Shown piece by piece: positions 25,675-32,737 of a DNA stretch of 37,237 nt. Under the pieces are notes generated by a model that worked only from the letters and a program-made list of their open reading frames with translations, made no database searches and had not been told where the DNA came from. The translations under genes were made by a program, and so were the position numbers. Within the stretch, counting starts at the first letter, position 1. Each line of letters begins with the position of its first letter. Origin of the DNA: Azospirillaceae bacterium (GTDB lineage: Bacteria > Pseudomonadota > Alphaproteobacteria > Azospirillales > Azospirillaceae); NCBI GenBank assembly GCA_028281465.1, contig JANQJV010000193.1, positions 1 to 37,237 of the forward strand. Reading direction: 5' to 3'.

Positions 25675-25890
25675 GGTGGGCGCGGAAAGCCGGGTGGGCT
25701 GGCGGCGGGCGGGCAATCGAACGGACCGCACGTGTCAAGGGAGCGTGACAGTCGAGACCGTTCGCGCGTTATGCCGCAGATCGACCCGGGTGTCGACCGC
25801 TTGCTCGCCCGGGCCGAACGAAAACCGTTGGCATCCGGTGAAGGGTGCGGGCCGCGCCCACCATCGTCGCCGGATTGGGCTGCGGTCGGT

Positions 25891-26355
25891 TCAGCTCACC
25901 CCGCGAGACCTGCGCCAAGCGACAAGAAATTCACTCAACAGCCTATAGAAGAATGGCTGAGGCCGTGCGTAATACGCGATCAACCCGTCCGCATCAGAAA
26001 TCTTACGGACAAAACCATGGCCAGAAAAGTCGAACTCATCGCCCTCAAAGGTAAAGAATAAACGAAACTCGAAGTGCTGGTGCTGCTTTAGATGGCCGTC
26101 GTACGGTTGAATACGAAGACTTCGGGTACCCAAATCAACGATCTGATACATCTTGCCATTGATATCGATCTTTGGCGGCGGCGGCACCGCAGCGGCTCGG
26201 GGCGCAACCGGCTTGGCCGGCGCCGTCTCCTTGCCGCGGGTGGCCGGATTGATTGGGCGGGTCGGTTCGGTCGGTGGAGACGACTCAGGAGTTGAGCCGG
26301 GTTCGTCAGTTTCGTCCTCGTCCTGCCCGGTCACCAGCAAGTCGATCCAAGACAT
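25891..26355 (-). CDS. Unknown protein with possible PilZ-like C-terminal domain
   Basis: This 154-residue protein starts MSWIDLLVTGQDEDETDEPG and continues with a proline/threonine-rich acidic linker to about residue 60. A compact beta-rich domain follows: KIDINGKMYQIVDLGTRSLR, then QHFEFRLFFTFEGDEF, FSGHGFVRKI and YYARPQPFF. The order of strands and the D-x-S-x-x-G-like DFSGHG suggest a PilZ-type fold, but the RxxxR c-di-GMP motif is not obvious, so ligand binding is unsupported. The start at MSWIDLL is preceded by AGGA and skips 16 less likely codons. It lies upstream of regB on the same strand, 216 nt away, and diverges from the flavoprotein gene. Confidence 0.6.
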   Translation of the reverse strand: MSWIDLLVTGQDEDETDEPGSTPESSPPTEPTRPINPATRGKETAPAKPVAPRAAAVPPPPKIDINGKMYQIVDLGTRSLRIQPYDGHLKQHQHFEFRLFFTFEGDEFDFSGHGFVRKISDADGLIAYYARPQPFFYRLLSEFLVAWRRSRGVS

Positions 26356-26602
26356 GGCGTCGGCGATCCTTCCTACTGTCAAGCTGCTGAGGTGCGGCAG
26401 CATACCCCATGGCCTGGTGGCCTACGTCACAATAACGACAAAAGCATAGCGATGGATGCTGGGCCGGATGGTATGGAGCGCCGCCCGGCAGGTGTCTGGT
26501 GACAGGGGGGCCGTGCGATGGTCGACCTCCGGTTCGTCCCGCCCGAAATTTCTTCATATATGCATTCATACGGGCTGAGCGTGCCAACGGCCTTTGCGTT
26601 TG

Positions 26603-28045
26603 ATGGCAACCCGGCCCCATGTGGACTGGCAAAGCGAGGAGGAGGCCTTGAAGGCGCTGAGGCCGCTAGTGATTTCCGGACGAGAGGTCCTGCCCCTGGT
26701 CGAGGGCGGCAAAGGCATTTCGGTGTCGAATGGCGAAAGCTCCGGCGCCTGGGCTGCGGCGGATGGCGTCGGCACGTTCTCCGGGGTCAATGCCGACAGC
26801 TATGACGAACGGGGCGGACTGCTGCCTCAGACCTACAGCGGCCGTACCCGCCGCGAACGGCATGAGGAGCTGATTGCCTATTCCATCCGTGGCGGCATTA
26901 CCCAAGCGCGCGTGGCGCATGAGCGCAGCAACGGGCGCGGCCGCATCCACATGAACATCTTGTGGGAGATGGCGGCGGCCGAGCGGATTTTACACGGCGT
27001 CTTGGAAGGGGCCCGTGGCCTGATCCACGGCGTTACCTGCGGCGCTGGTATGCCGTATCGAATCGCCGAGATCTCCGCCCGTTACGGTGTCTACTATTAT
27101 CCGATCGTGTCGTCGGCGCGCGCGTTCCGCGCCTTGTGGCTGCGCGCCTACAAGAAGTTTAGCGCATTTCTCGGCGGCGTGGTCTATGAGGACCCATGGC
27201 TGGCCGGCGGTCACAATGGCCTGTCGAACAGCGAAGATCCGCAGAACCCCGAAAATCCGTTGCCGCGGGTGATCGCATTACGCGAGATGATGCGCAGCTT
27301 CGGCTTGAACGACACGCCGATCTTTATGGCTGGTGGTGTCTGGTTTCTGCGCGAATGGACCGATTGGATCGACAACCCGGATGTGGGCCCCATTGCCTTC
27401 CAATTCGGCACTCGACCGCTCCTGACCGCTGAGAGCCCGATCTCGGATGCGTGGAAGCGCAAGCTGTTGACGTTGCGAGAGGGCGACATCTTTCTCAACA
27501 AGTTCTCGCCCACAGGGTTCTTTTCCTCGGCGGTCAACAACCCATTCATCCAGGAGTTGCGCGATCGGTCGCAGCGCCAGGTGGCGTTTTCCATCAAGGC
27601 CGTTGGCGAACATACCGAGAGCTTTCCGGTGGGGCCGCGTGGCCGGCCGGTTTACCTCACGGAAAGCGACCGCGTCAGCGCACAGGCCTGGATTGCCCAA
27701 GGGTTCACCACCGCCCTGCGGACGCCCGACAGTACGTTGATCTTCGTCGCACCGGAAAAGGCCGACGAAATTCTCACCGATCAGATCAACTGCATGGGCT
27801 GTCTGTCGGCATGCCAGTTCTCCAACTGGTCGCAAAATGAGGACGGCACCACCGGCCGAAAGGCAGACCCGCGGTCGTATTGTATACAGAAGACGCTGCA
27901 GGAAGTGAGCCACGGTGATGATGTGGAGAACCAGTTGATGTTCGCCGGGCACAATGCCTATCGATTTGCCGACGACCCTTTCTACGCCAACGGTTTCATC
28001 CCCAGCGTTGGCCAATTGGTGGCACGCATCGCCACCGGGGATTGA
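26603..28045 (+). CDS. Nitronate monooxygenase-like FMN protein with a four-Cys motif
   Basis: The 480-residue product looks like a TIM-barrel FMN enzyme of the nitronate monooxygenase (2-nitropropane dioxygenase) group: MAGGVWFL and IAFQFGTRPLLT as phosphate-binding turns, and LAGGHNG, the GGHxG motif. It is longer than classical NMO (about 330-350). The C-terminal part carries NCMGCLSACQFSNW plus a later SYCIQ, giving C397, C400, C404 and C427 (C-x2-C-x3-C-x22-C), compatible with a [4Fe-4S] cluster as in dienoyl-CoA reductase relatives. The ATG is used rather than a TTG three codons before; SD is weak for both. Substrate unknown; nitronate oxidation is only a family label. Confidence 0.82.
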   Translation: MATRPHVDWQSEEEALKALRPLVISGREVLPLVEGGKGISVSNGESSGAWAAADGVGTFSGVNADSYDERGGLLPQTYSGRTRRERHEELIAYSIRGGITQARVAHERSNGRGRIHMNILWEMAAAERILHGVLEGARGLIHGVTCGAGMPYRIAEISARYGVYYYPIVSSARAFRALWLRAYKKFSAFLGGVVYEDPWLAGGHNGLSNSEDPQNPENPLPRVIALREMMRSFGLNDTPIFMAGGVWFLREWTDWIDNPDVGPIAFQFGTRPLLTAESPISDAWKRKLLTLREGDIFLNKFSPTGFFSSAVNNPFIQELRDRSQRQVAFSIKAVGEHTESFPVGPRGRPVYLTESDRVSAQAWIAQGFTTALRTPDSTLIFVAPEKADEILTDQINCMGCLSACQFSNWSQNEDGTTGRKADPRSYCIQKTLQEVSHGDDVENQLMFAGHNAYRFADDPFYANGFIPSVGQLVARIATGD

Positions 28046-28142
28046 CCTCTGCGGCGTCTCCGGGCGGCCTTGGCAGTCGGCACCGGACCATCCGGTCGGT
28101 GGTGGGCGATGGTGGATTGCCCTTGGCCGTGGCGCCGGATGG

Positions 28143-28160
28143 TTCTAAGCTTCGTTAGAA
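28143..28160. promoter_or_regulatory. Inverted repeat TTCTAA-N6-TTAGAA
   Basis: Perfect 6-bp arms with 6-nt spacing lie 32 nt upstream of the cytochrome ATG, between the flavoprotein and cytochrome genes. The 18-bp symmetric shape is that of a dimeric regulator site. The short AT-rich stretch following (TAGGATATTTGGATAG) may hold the promoter. Confidence 0.35.
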
Positions 28161-28192
28161 TGCTTAGGATATTTGGATAGGTGGGGGAGGTC

Positions 28193-28762
28193 ATGGGTTC
28201 GTTGCTCACCGTGTTCCGCAAATGCCTGAGGGGCGCTGTGACGCCCGTGGTGCTGGGTCTGGCGGGCTCTGCCGTGGTGGCGTGTACCGGATCGGCTCCA
28301 CCGGCGGACGACAGTTTGCTCGCGCCTGCGGCGACCCGACCGGTCCCGACGGTTGCCAGCTTGACGGCGCCGGTCGATCCGGATTTGTCCGGGGCGGCCA
28401 TCGCCGAACGACGGTGTGCCGATTGTCATGCCGTCGGCGACACCCGGTTCCAGGCGACGGCGATGGGGGTGGCGGTCCCGTCATTCCGCGATATCGCCTT
28501 GAAACCGGAGACCAGCGCTGCTTCCTTGGAGCGTTTCATGTCGGTGCGGCACGTCGTGTTCGTCGACGGCGTGACGCAAGTCATGCCGGCCAGCGGATTG
28601 ATGCCGAGCCAGCGGGCAGCGGTGATTGACTACATCTTGTCGTTCCGGTTCGGATCGGGTGACGCACAGGCGCCCCGCCGGCCGCCGCAGACGGAGGACC
28701 GCCGCTACTCGCCTACTGAATCATCAGACTCGCAGGGGGAGAAGCGAATTCCCCTGTATTGA
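28193..28762 (+). CDS. c-type cytochrome, predicted lipoprotein
   Basis: The 189-residue protein has a signal sequence with lipobox VVAC (C31), predicting a lipid-anchored periplasmic protein. A single haem site, C75-A-D-C78-H79, is followed by VMPASGLMP, where M131 is the likely axial ligand, so it is a class I monohaem cytochrome with a PRxPP-rich tail. SD GGGGGAGG sits 3-10 nt before the ATG. The size of the haem domain (about 85 residues) fits a small electron shuttle. Its partner oxidase or dehydrogenase is not in the window. The last 50 nt overlap the convergent histidine kinase gene, so the tail is coding on both strands. Confidence 0.85.
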   Translation: MGSLLTVFRKCLRGAVTPVVLGLAGSAVVACTGSAPPADDSLLAPAATRPVPTVASLTAPVDPDLSGAAIAERRCADCHAVGDTRFQATAMGVAVPSFRDIALKPETSAASLERFMSVRHVVFVDGVTQVMPASGLMPSQRAAVIDYILSFRFGSGDAQAPRRPPQTEDRRYSPTESSDSQGEKRIPLY

Positions 28763-29951
28763 CGGGCACAGTCTGACCACCGCCGGGCTGACCACCTCCG
28801 GGCCAGTCGCGCCCGTGCCGGGCGGCGTGCACCCGCACCGCGGGCAGAGTGACCGTCACCACCGTGCCAACGTCCGGTTGGCTTCTCAAGGCGAGGCTGC
28901 CGCCGTGCAATTCGACAAGGCCTTTGGACAGAGCAAGACCAAGGCCAATGCCTCCTTGAATCCGGGCCAAGGACATGTCGAGCTGTTCGAACGGACGAAA
29001 CAGCCGGGCCATTTCCGTGTCCGGGATGCCTTGACCGGAATCCGTCACCGATAGCGTCAGACCGCCATCCTTTGCCACGCCGGCTGAGAGCGTGACGTCG
29101 CGGCCCGGCGGAGAAAACTTGATGGCATTATCCACGAGATGGCGCAGAACTTGGTCGAGTGCGCGCGGATCAGCGTCGACCAGCGGGAGTGTGGTCGGTG
29201 TCCGGTCCTTGATCGTCACGCACCGGTCGGCTGCCAGGCTGTGCAACCGCTGGCAAACTGTGGCGACGACGGTTGGCAGATGCACCAGATCCGGTGACAG
29301 GCGCACTTGGCCCGATTCAATATCGGCAAGCTGCAGTAAATCATTGATGCGGTCAAGCAAAGCGTTTCCGCTGTCGTGGATGGCTTTTGCATAGTCGCCA
29401 TAACGCGCGGAAAGGCCACCGAACATCTCATTGGCAAGAATCTCTGAGAATCCAATGATCACATTCAATGGCGTCCGCAGCTCATGACTGAGCACGGATA
29501 GAAATCCTTTGCGATCATCTTTGTCCAGATCCTGTGTTTCTCTGTTGCCTGCCGGAGGGGGTCGTCCGCCAATGTCCGGCCGCACCACCACAACCCATCC
29601 CTCACCTTGCAGGTCCGGCGGCGCTGGTCCCGGTGCCGGAGGGGTCAGGTCGGCAAGGGCGACGGTAACCGGAATCTTGGCCCCGTTGCGGTGGCGCAGG
29701 ACGGCGTTCTGGTCCCCGGGGGCCGTGCGGATCAAGTGTGCAAGTTGGGCAATGGGACAGGGCGTTGCCGTCGGATGGGGGCTGACGAACAGATTGGACG
29801 CTGTGGATCCGACGAGATCGACGGACGACCAACCGAGCAAACGCTCCGCTGCGGCGTTGATCAAGGCAACGGTCCCATCGGACCGGGCTACGATCACCGC
29901 GTCGGGCAGGCCCTGGAACACGCGCTCCACCAGCACCGAGGGGTGCGGCAT
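28713..29951 (-). CDS. Cytoplasmic PAS-domain sensor histidine kinase
   Basis: The 412-residue protein has an N-terminal PAS domain (about 8-125: PDAVIVARSDGTVALINAAA then ERLLGWSSVDLVG), a HisKA domain with FLSVLSHELRTPLNVIIGFS (H156), and an HATPase domain with HLVDNAIKFSPPG, VTDSGQGIP and GGIGLGLALS. No membrane segment is seen, so it is soluble. A glycine/proline-rich C-terminal tail of about 30 residues overlaps the cytochrome gene on the other strand. SD GGGAGAAA lies 7 nt before the ATG. No response regulator is adjacent. One cysteine in the PAS (PCPIAQL) is not a haem motif; the signal is unknown. Confidence 0.92.
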   Translation of the reverse strand: MPHPSVLVERVFQGLPDAVIVARSDGTVALINAAAERLLGWSSVDLVGSTASNLFVSPHPTATPCPIAQLAHLIRTAPGDQNAVLRHRNGAKIPVTVALADLTPPAPGPAPPDLQGEGWVVVVRPDIGGRPPPAGNRETQDLDKDDRKGFLSVLSHELRTPLNVIIGFSEILANEMFGGLSARYGDYAKAIHDSGNALLDRINDLLQLADIESGQVRLSPDLVHLPTVVATVCQRLHSLAADRCVTIKDRTPTTLPLVDADPRALDQVLRHLVDNAIKFSPPGRDVTLSAGVAKDGGLTLSVTDSGQGIPDTEMARLFRPFEQLDMSLARIQGGIGLGLALSKGLVELHGGSLALRSQPDVGTVVTVTLPAVRVHAARHGRDWPGGGQPGGGQTVPVNTGEFASPPASLMIQ

Positions 29952-30213
29952 AGGTTTCTCCCGGCCAAAGCCTCAACCCGGTTTGTCGGCTCCAGAGAAC
30001 AGCTCAAGTTCCCCGCTTGCCTTTGCAAACCGGAGTTACGGATGGGCTCTCGTCGCTTCCGGTGAGCGCCAGACCTCAGCCCATGTAAGAGGACAAGGTA
30101 AAACGGCGGGTACACCACCACGCCAGCCATGAATATGGCGCTGCCAGACGACAGGGAGAAGGGGCGAGTCCGGGTCTTCGAAGAAACCAGCCATTCGGTG
30201 GTGCTGGGCGGGA
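29952..30213. other. Intergenic stretch upstream of the PAS kinase
   Basis: No gene is called. In the minus frame a hydrophobic stretch of about 20 residues (AGVVVYPPFYLVLLHGL) lies at about 30080-30139 with an ATG at 30130, but it has no SD and runs into the kinase start. I consider it likely chance or a decayed relative of the adjacent small membrane proteins. Confidence 0.4.
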
Positions 30214-30837
30214 TCAGCGTGTTGCCACCGCCGATACCGTCCCGGTGTGTTGGGCCGAGGACCACAAGGTCCCGTCGGCGAATTCACCGAGTGGTTGCTC
30301 CGGCGTGCCGATCGCGTCGATAACTGCAAAAACGTAATGCGCCGCCAAGGCCCCCACGATGCCGGCACCGAAGCCCAAACCATGCGCGGTATCGACCACC
30401 TGCGAGACGACGCGCGCCGGGATCGCTGGGCGCATGGCCACAAGCCCTACGCCGGCTGCCGGCGCGGCCATGGCGGCCGCTGCCGGGGCTGCAACCGCCG
30501 CCGGTGGCGCGGCGGCGATCGTCACCGGCGCCGCGCTGCCGGCGATCGCAGCCCAGGCGCGACCACCCTGTAGAGCCACCCAACGAAAGGCGGCATGCAC
30601 GCGGCCGAAGTAGGGCGACAGGGTCGGGAGGTGCGGCACCAAGGTTTCCAGGGCATAGTTAAAGGCGATCATCCCGAACACGGCGCCTGCCCCAACGATC
30701 ATCAGGCGCCGGCTGTCGGCGGGTGTCGACGTGTCCGTCGGCGGCGCCAGGTCGATCTGCGCATGAGCCGGCTGGACGGTCACCGGAAGTACCGCCAACA
30801 GCGTCAGCAGCAACAGGATGCTCACGATCCGGCGCAT
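30214..30837 (-). CDS. Exported small-protein family member 5, extended (unknown)
   Basis: This 207-residue protein is the long member of the array. It has a signal peptide ending PAHAQ (about 26), a first helix with RLMIVGAGAVFGMIAFNYAL, matching the array motif G-A/G-x5-F-N, then an alanine/proline-rich stretch (APPAAVAAPAAAAMAAPA) and a glycine-rich C-terminal helix GFGAGIVGALAAHYVFAVID. GGGAGG lies 7 nt before the ATG. It lies last in the array, on the same strand. I do not recognise the family; the shared helix motif is seen directly, homology is inference. Confidence 0.75.
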   Translation of the reverse strand: MRRIVSILLLLTLLAVLPVTVQPAHAQIDLAPPTDTSTPADSRRLMIVGAGAVFGMIAFNYALETLVPHLPTLSPYFGRVHAAFRWVALQGGRAWAAIAGSAAPVTIAAAPPAAVAAPAAAAMAAPAAGVGLVAMRPAIPARVVSQVVDTAHGLGFGAGIVGALAAHYVFAVIDAIGTPEQPLGEFADGTLWSSAQHTGTVSAVATR

Positions 30838-30924
30838 GGCGTTTGCCTCCCTTTGCTGGCCCGGGCGGTTTCCATCGGCCGGGCTATGGCCCTAGGCCTG
30901 GCCGGCGGGCGCCGCGGCCTTGGC

Positions 30925-31257
30925 TCAACTGCCGGAATAGAGCCAATTGGCGATCCAGCCGCCGGTGACGGCGCCGACCACCGTGTACAGCCGGCTCAGC
31001 CCCAGCACGGTGGCATCGGCCACAGGACCGGAGGTGGCGTTGGCGACACTAGACGGCAAGAATCCGGCATAGCCGGTACTGAGCAGATTGATGCCGACCA
31101 CACCGGCGACCGCGCCGGTGGCGAGCACCAGGGGGTAGAGCCAGTCTTCAGTATAGGGTTGCGGCTCCGTTGGCAACTGCAGGGGTACCTGGGCCCGCCC
31201 GGGAAGGGCCGTCATGGCGAGGCAGAGCGCGGCGATGGCCAGCCAACGAGTGTGCAT
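30925..31257 (-). CDS. Exported small-protein family member 4 (unknown)
   Basis: The 110-residue product has a signal peptide ending PGRAQ (about 23), a proline-rich spacer, TM1 LVLATGAVAGVVGINLLS and TM2 LYTVVGAVTGGWIANWLY near the end. The pattern G-A-x5-N in TM1 and G-x-W-x4-W-x-Y in TM2 recurs in the other members. SD AGGAG lies 8 nt upstream of the ATG. It follows member 3 by 100 nt and precedes member 5 by 87 nt. Likely an inner-membrane protein with a short periplasmic N-terminus after cleavage, or a hairpin with both tails outside. Function unknown. Confidence 0.75.
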   Translation of the reverse strand: MHTRWLAIAALCLAMTALPGRAQVPLQLPTEPQPYTEDWLYPLVLATGAVAGVVGINLLSTGYAGFLPSSVANATSGPVADATVLGLSRLYTVVGAVTGGWIANWLYSGS

Positions 31258-31357
31258 CTGTCTGTTCTCCTCACGTGCGCGCGCCGAACCGGCCGGAGGG
31301 TGGCATCGCGTGTGCTTAAACGGTTGGTCGGGCCTCGTAAGTCCAGGTCAGGTCAGG

Positions 31358-31687
31358 TCAATTGAGAATGAGATAAAGAAAATGGCCGACGGTGATGCCA
31401 GCCGCTGCGGCCAGAACGGCAGTGAACCGGCTACCCGCGATCACCGGTGCCGAGGCATGGGCGACGGCACCACCGACGAGCGGGATCGATCCGAACGGTT
31501 CGGACAGGACATTGAAGAAGACGACGGCCAAAATAGCGCCGGCGCCAACGGCCAGCATGCGGTGCTCCTGCGGTTCCGCATACCGCATCGGCATCGAGAC
31601 CTCGGACTGGGCATGTGCCGGTTGCAGTGTTGTGACCGCCAGCACGCCAACCAAGGCCACAAGGGCGGCCATCAAGACCTTGCGCAC
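31358..31687 (-). CDS. Exported small-protein family member 3 (unknown)
   Basis: The 109-residue product begins at a GTG with GGAGG at 5-nt spacing; an ATG six codons upstream has a poorer site. The signal peptide ends QPAHAQ (about 27). TM1 is MLAVGAGAILAVVFFNVLSE and TM2 is AAAAGITVGHFLYLIL at the very C-terminus. The segment between helices (PLVGGAVAHASAPVIAGSR) is glycine/alanine-rich. The array motif G-A-G-A-x5-F-N is clearest here. I see no catalytic residues and no cysteines in the mature part. Confidence 0.75.
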   Translation of the reverse strand: MRKVLMAALVALVGVLAVTTLQPAHAQSEVSMPMRYAEPQEHRMLAVGAGAILAVVFFNVLSEPFGSIPLVGGAVAHASAPVIAGSRFTAVLAAAAGITVGHFLYLILN

Positions 31688-31741
31688 ATGTCCCTCCGTC
31701 GCCATGCCCGATGCCGCCTGGTCCCGTGCTGCGGTCCGGCG

Positions 31742-32068
31742 TCACCAGTCCATGTAGATGTTGTCGGCGATCCAGGCACCGGTCACGGCGACCGAGATCG
31801 TCCAGAAATTGCTTAAAGCCAAGGCCCGATAGGCTGGCACCGACCCGCCTTGGGCGACCGCTCCGGCTAGCCCCGGCAGTGCCCCGAACCCGTAGGCCGC
31901 GAAATTCCAGACCAGGATGGCCGCCATGGCGCCCACGCCGACGAACAACGGATAAGCCGGATCGGTCGCCGGCGTCGGCACCGGCGAGACGGGAGGAGTC
32001 TGCGCGACCGCAACGGGCGTCCAGGCCAGGCTCAACGCCAGCAACAACGCCAGAAGCTGACTGCGCAT
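31742..32068 (-). CDS. Exported small-protein family member 2 (unknown)
   Basis: The 108-residue protein has a signal peptide ending AVAQ (about 23), a proline/threonine-rich spacer (TPPVSPVPTPATDPAYP), TM1 LFVGVGAMAAILVWNFAAYG and TM2 FWTISVAVTGAWIADNIYMD ending in DW. The start was set at the ATG with GGGAGAA upstream; the frame is open for 35 more codons without SD. G-x-G-A-x5-W-N and G-A-W-I-A match member 4 (G-G-W-I-A) especially well. A 13-bp hairpin lies in the spacer upstream of this gene. Confidence 0.75.
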   Translation of the reverse strand: MRSQLLALLLALSLAWTPVAVAQTPPVSPVPTPATDPAYPLFVGVGAMAAILVWNFAAYGFGALPGLAGAVAQGGSVPAYRALALSNFWTISVAVTGAWIADNIYMDW

Positions 32069-32101
32069 GCCGTTCTCCCAAGCAGAACTTGCCAGGTACG
32101 A

Positions 32102-32133
32102 TTGGCTGCCCGATCCCGTAATCGGGCAGCCAA
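32102..32133 (-). promoter_or_regulatory. 13-bp hairpin between array members 1 and 2
   Basis: TTGGCTGCCCGAT (32102-32114) and ATCGGGCAGCCAA (32121-32133) form a perfect stem with a 6-nt loop, 33 nt upstream of member 2's start. Without a U-tract it is not a classical terminator. It may set different expression levels for member 1 and the rest, by processing, attenuation or 5'-end protection. Confidence 0.5.
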
Positions 32134-32267
32134 GAAAGCGCGTTACCGTAGACGGCAGGGAGTCGAGCGTCAAGGCGGTCCAGCCGCAACACGCGATGCG
32201 GTGTCACATTCCGGACACGCCTCTCCCACGTGCCGGCTTTTGCCTCCCTCGCGAGGACGCGAGCGGG

Positions 32268-32591
32268 TTACTCGGCCGTGTTTGGCGCCCGGATATAGGT
32301 CGTGTAGAACCAGTTGCCGGCTGCACCACCGATCAACGCCACACCGATGATGGCAACGCCGCGTCCCAGATCGGCCAGCACCGCCGAGATCACGGAATTC
32401 TGGCTCAAAAGATTGAAGGCGAGTACGGCCGTGACGGCACCGCCGCTGACTGCCAGTACCTGGGATACGTTGACGTCGCGCATGCCGGCGAAATGGTCCA
32501 CCGGTTCGGTCTGCGCTTGTGCCACCGCCGGCAGCCAAATCAGGCACGCCACCAACACGATTTTCGCCAGCCGCGAAAGTCCGATCCCCAT
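32268..32591 (-). CDS. Exported small-protein family member 1 (unknown)
   Basis: The 107-residue product has a signal peptide (LVACLIWLPAVAQAQ, cleavage near 27), a short acidic spacer with VDHFAGMRDVNVS, TM1 VLAVSGGAVTAVLAFNLLSQ and TM2 IIGVALIGGAAGNWFYTTYI. It contains the array motif G-G-A-x5-F-N-L-L and the W-x-Y end of TM2. The ATG lies within a short direct repeat (CCGATCCCCATGC twice) and its SD is weak; no other in-frame start keeps the signal peptide intact. It is the first of the five genes, 146 nt downstream of the YejE-like gene on the same strand. Confidence 0.75.
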   Translation of the reverse strand: MGIGLSRLAKIVLVACLIWLPAVAQAQTEPVDHFAGMRDVNVSQVLAVSGGAVTAVLAFNLLSQNSVISAVLADLGRGVAIIGVALIGGAAGNWFYTTYIRAPNTAE

Positions 32592-32737
32592 GCCCGATCC
32601 CCATGCCCGAGATGATCCGTACGCCCTGATCCGGCTCCGAGGCCCCAGTGACGTGTCGGGACGGTACACCGCTTTCCCGGCCGGCTCAAGCTGCACTCGG
32701 GTGGCCGAGGGGGCAAAAGGGGCCGTGGGCTGCGCCG

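Noticed and set aside
29894-30265. Minus-strand ORF with a hydrophobic stretch beside the small-protein array
   Set aside because: It lacks an SD and the array motif and overlaps the kinase start; probably chance.
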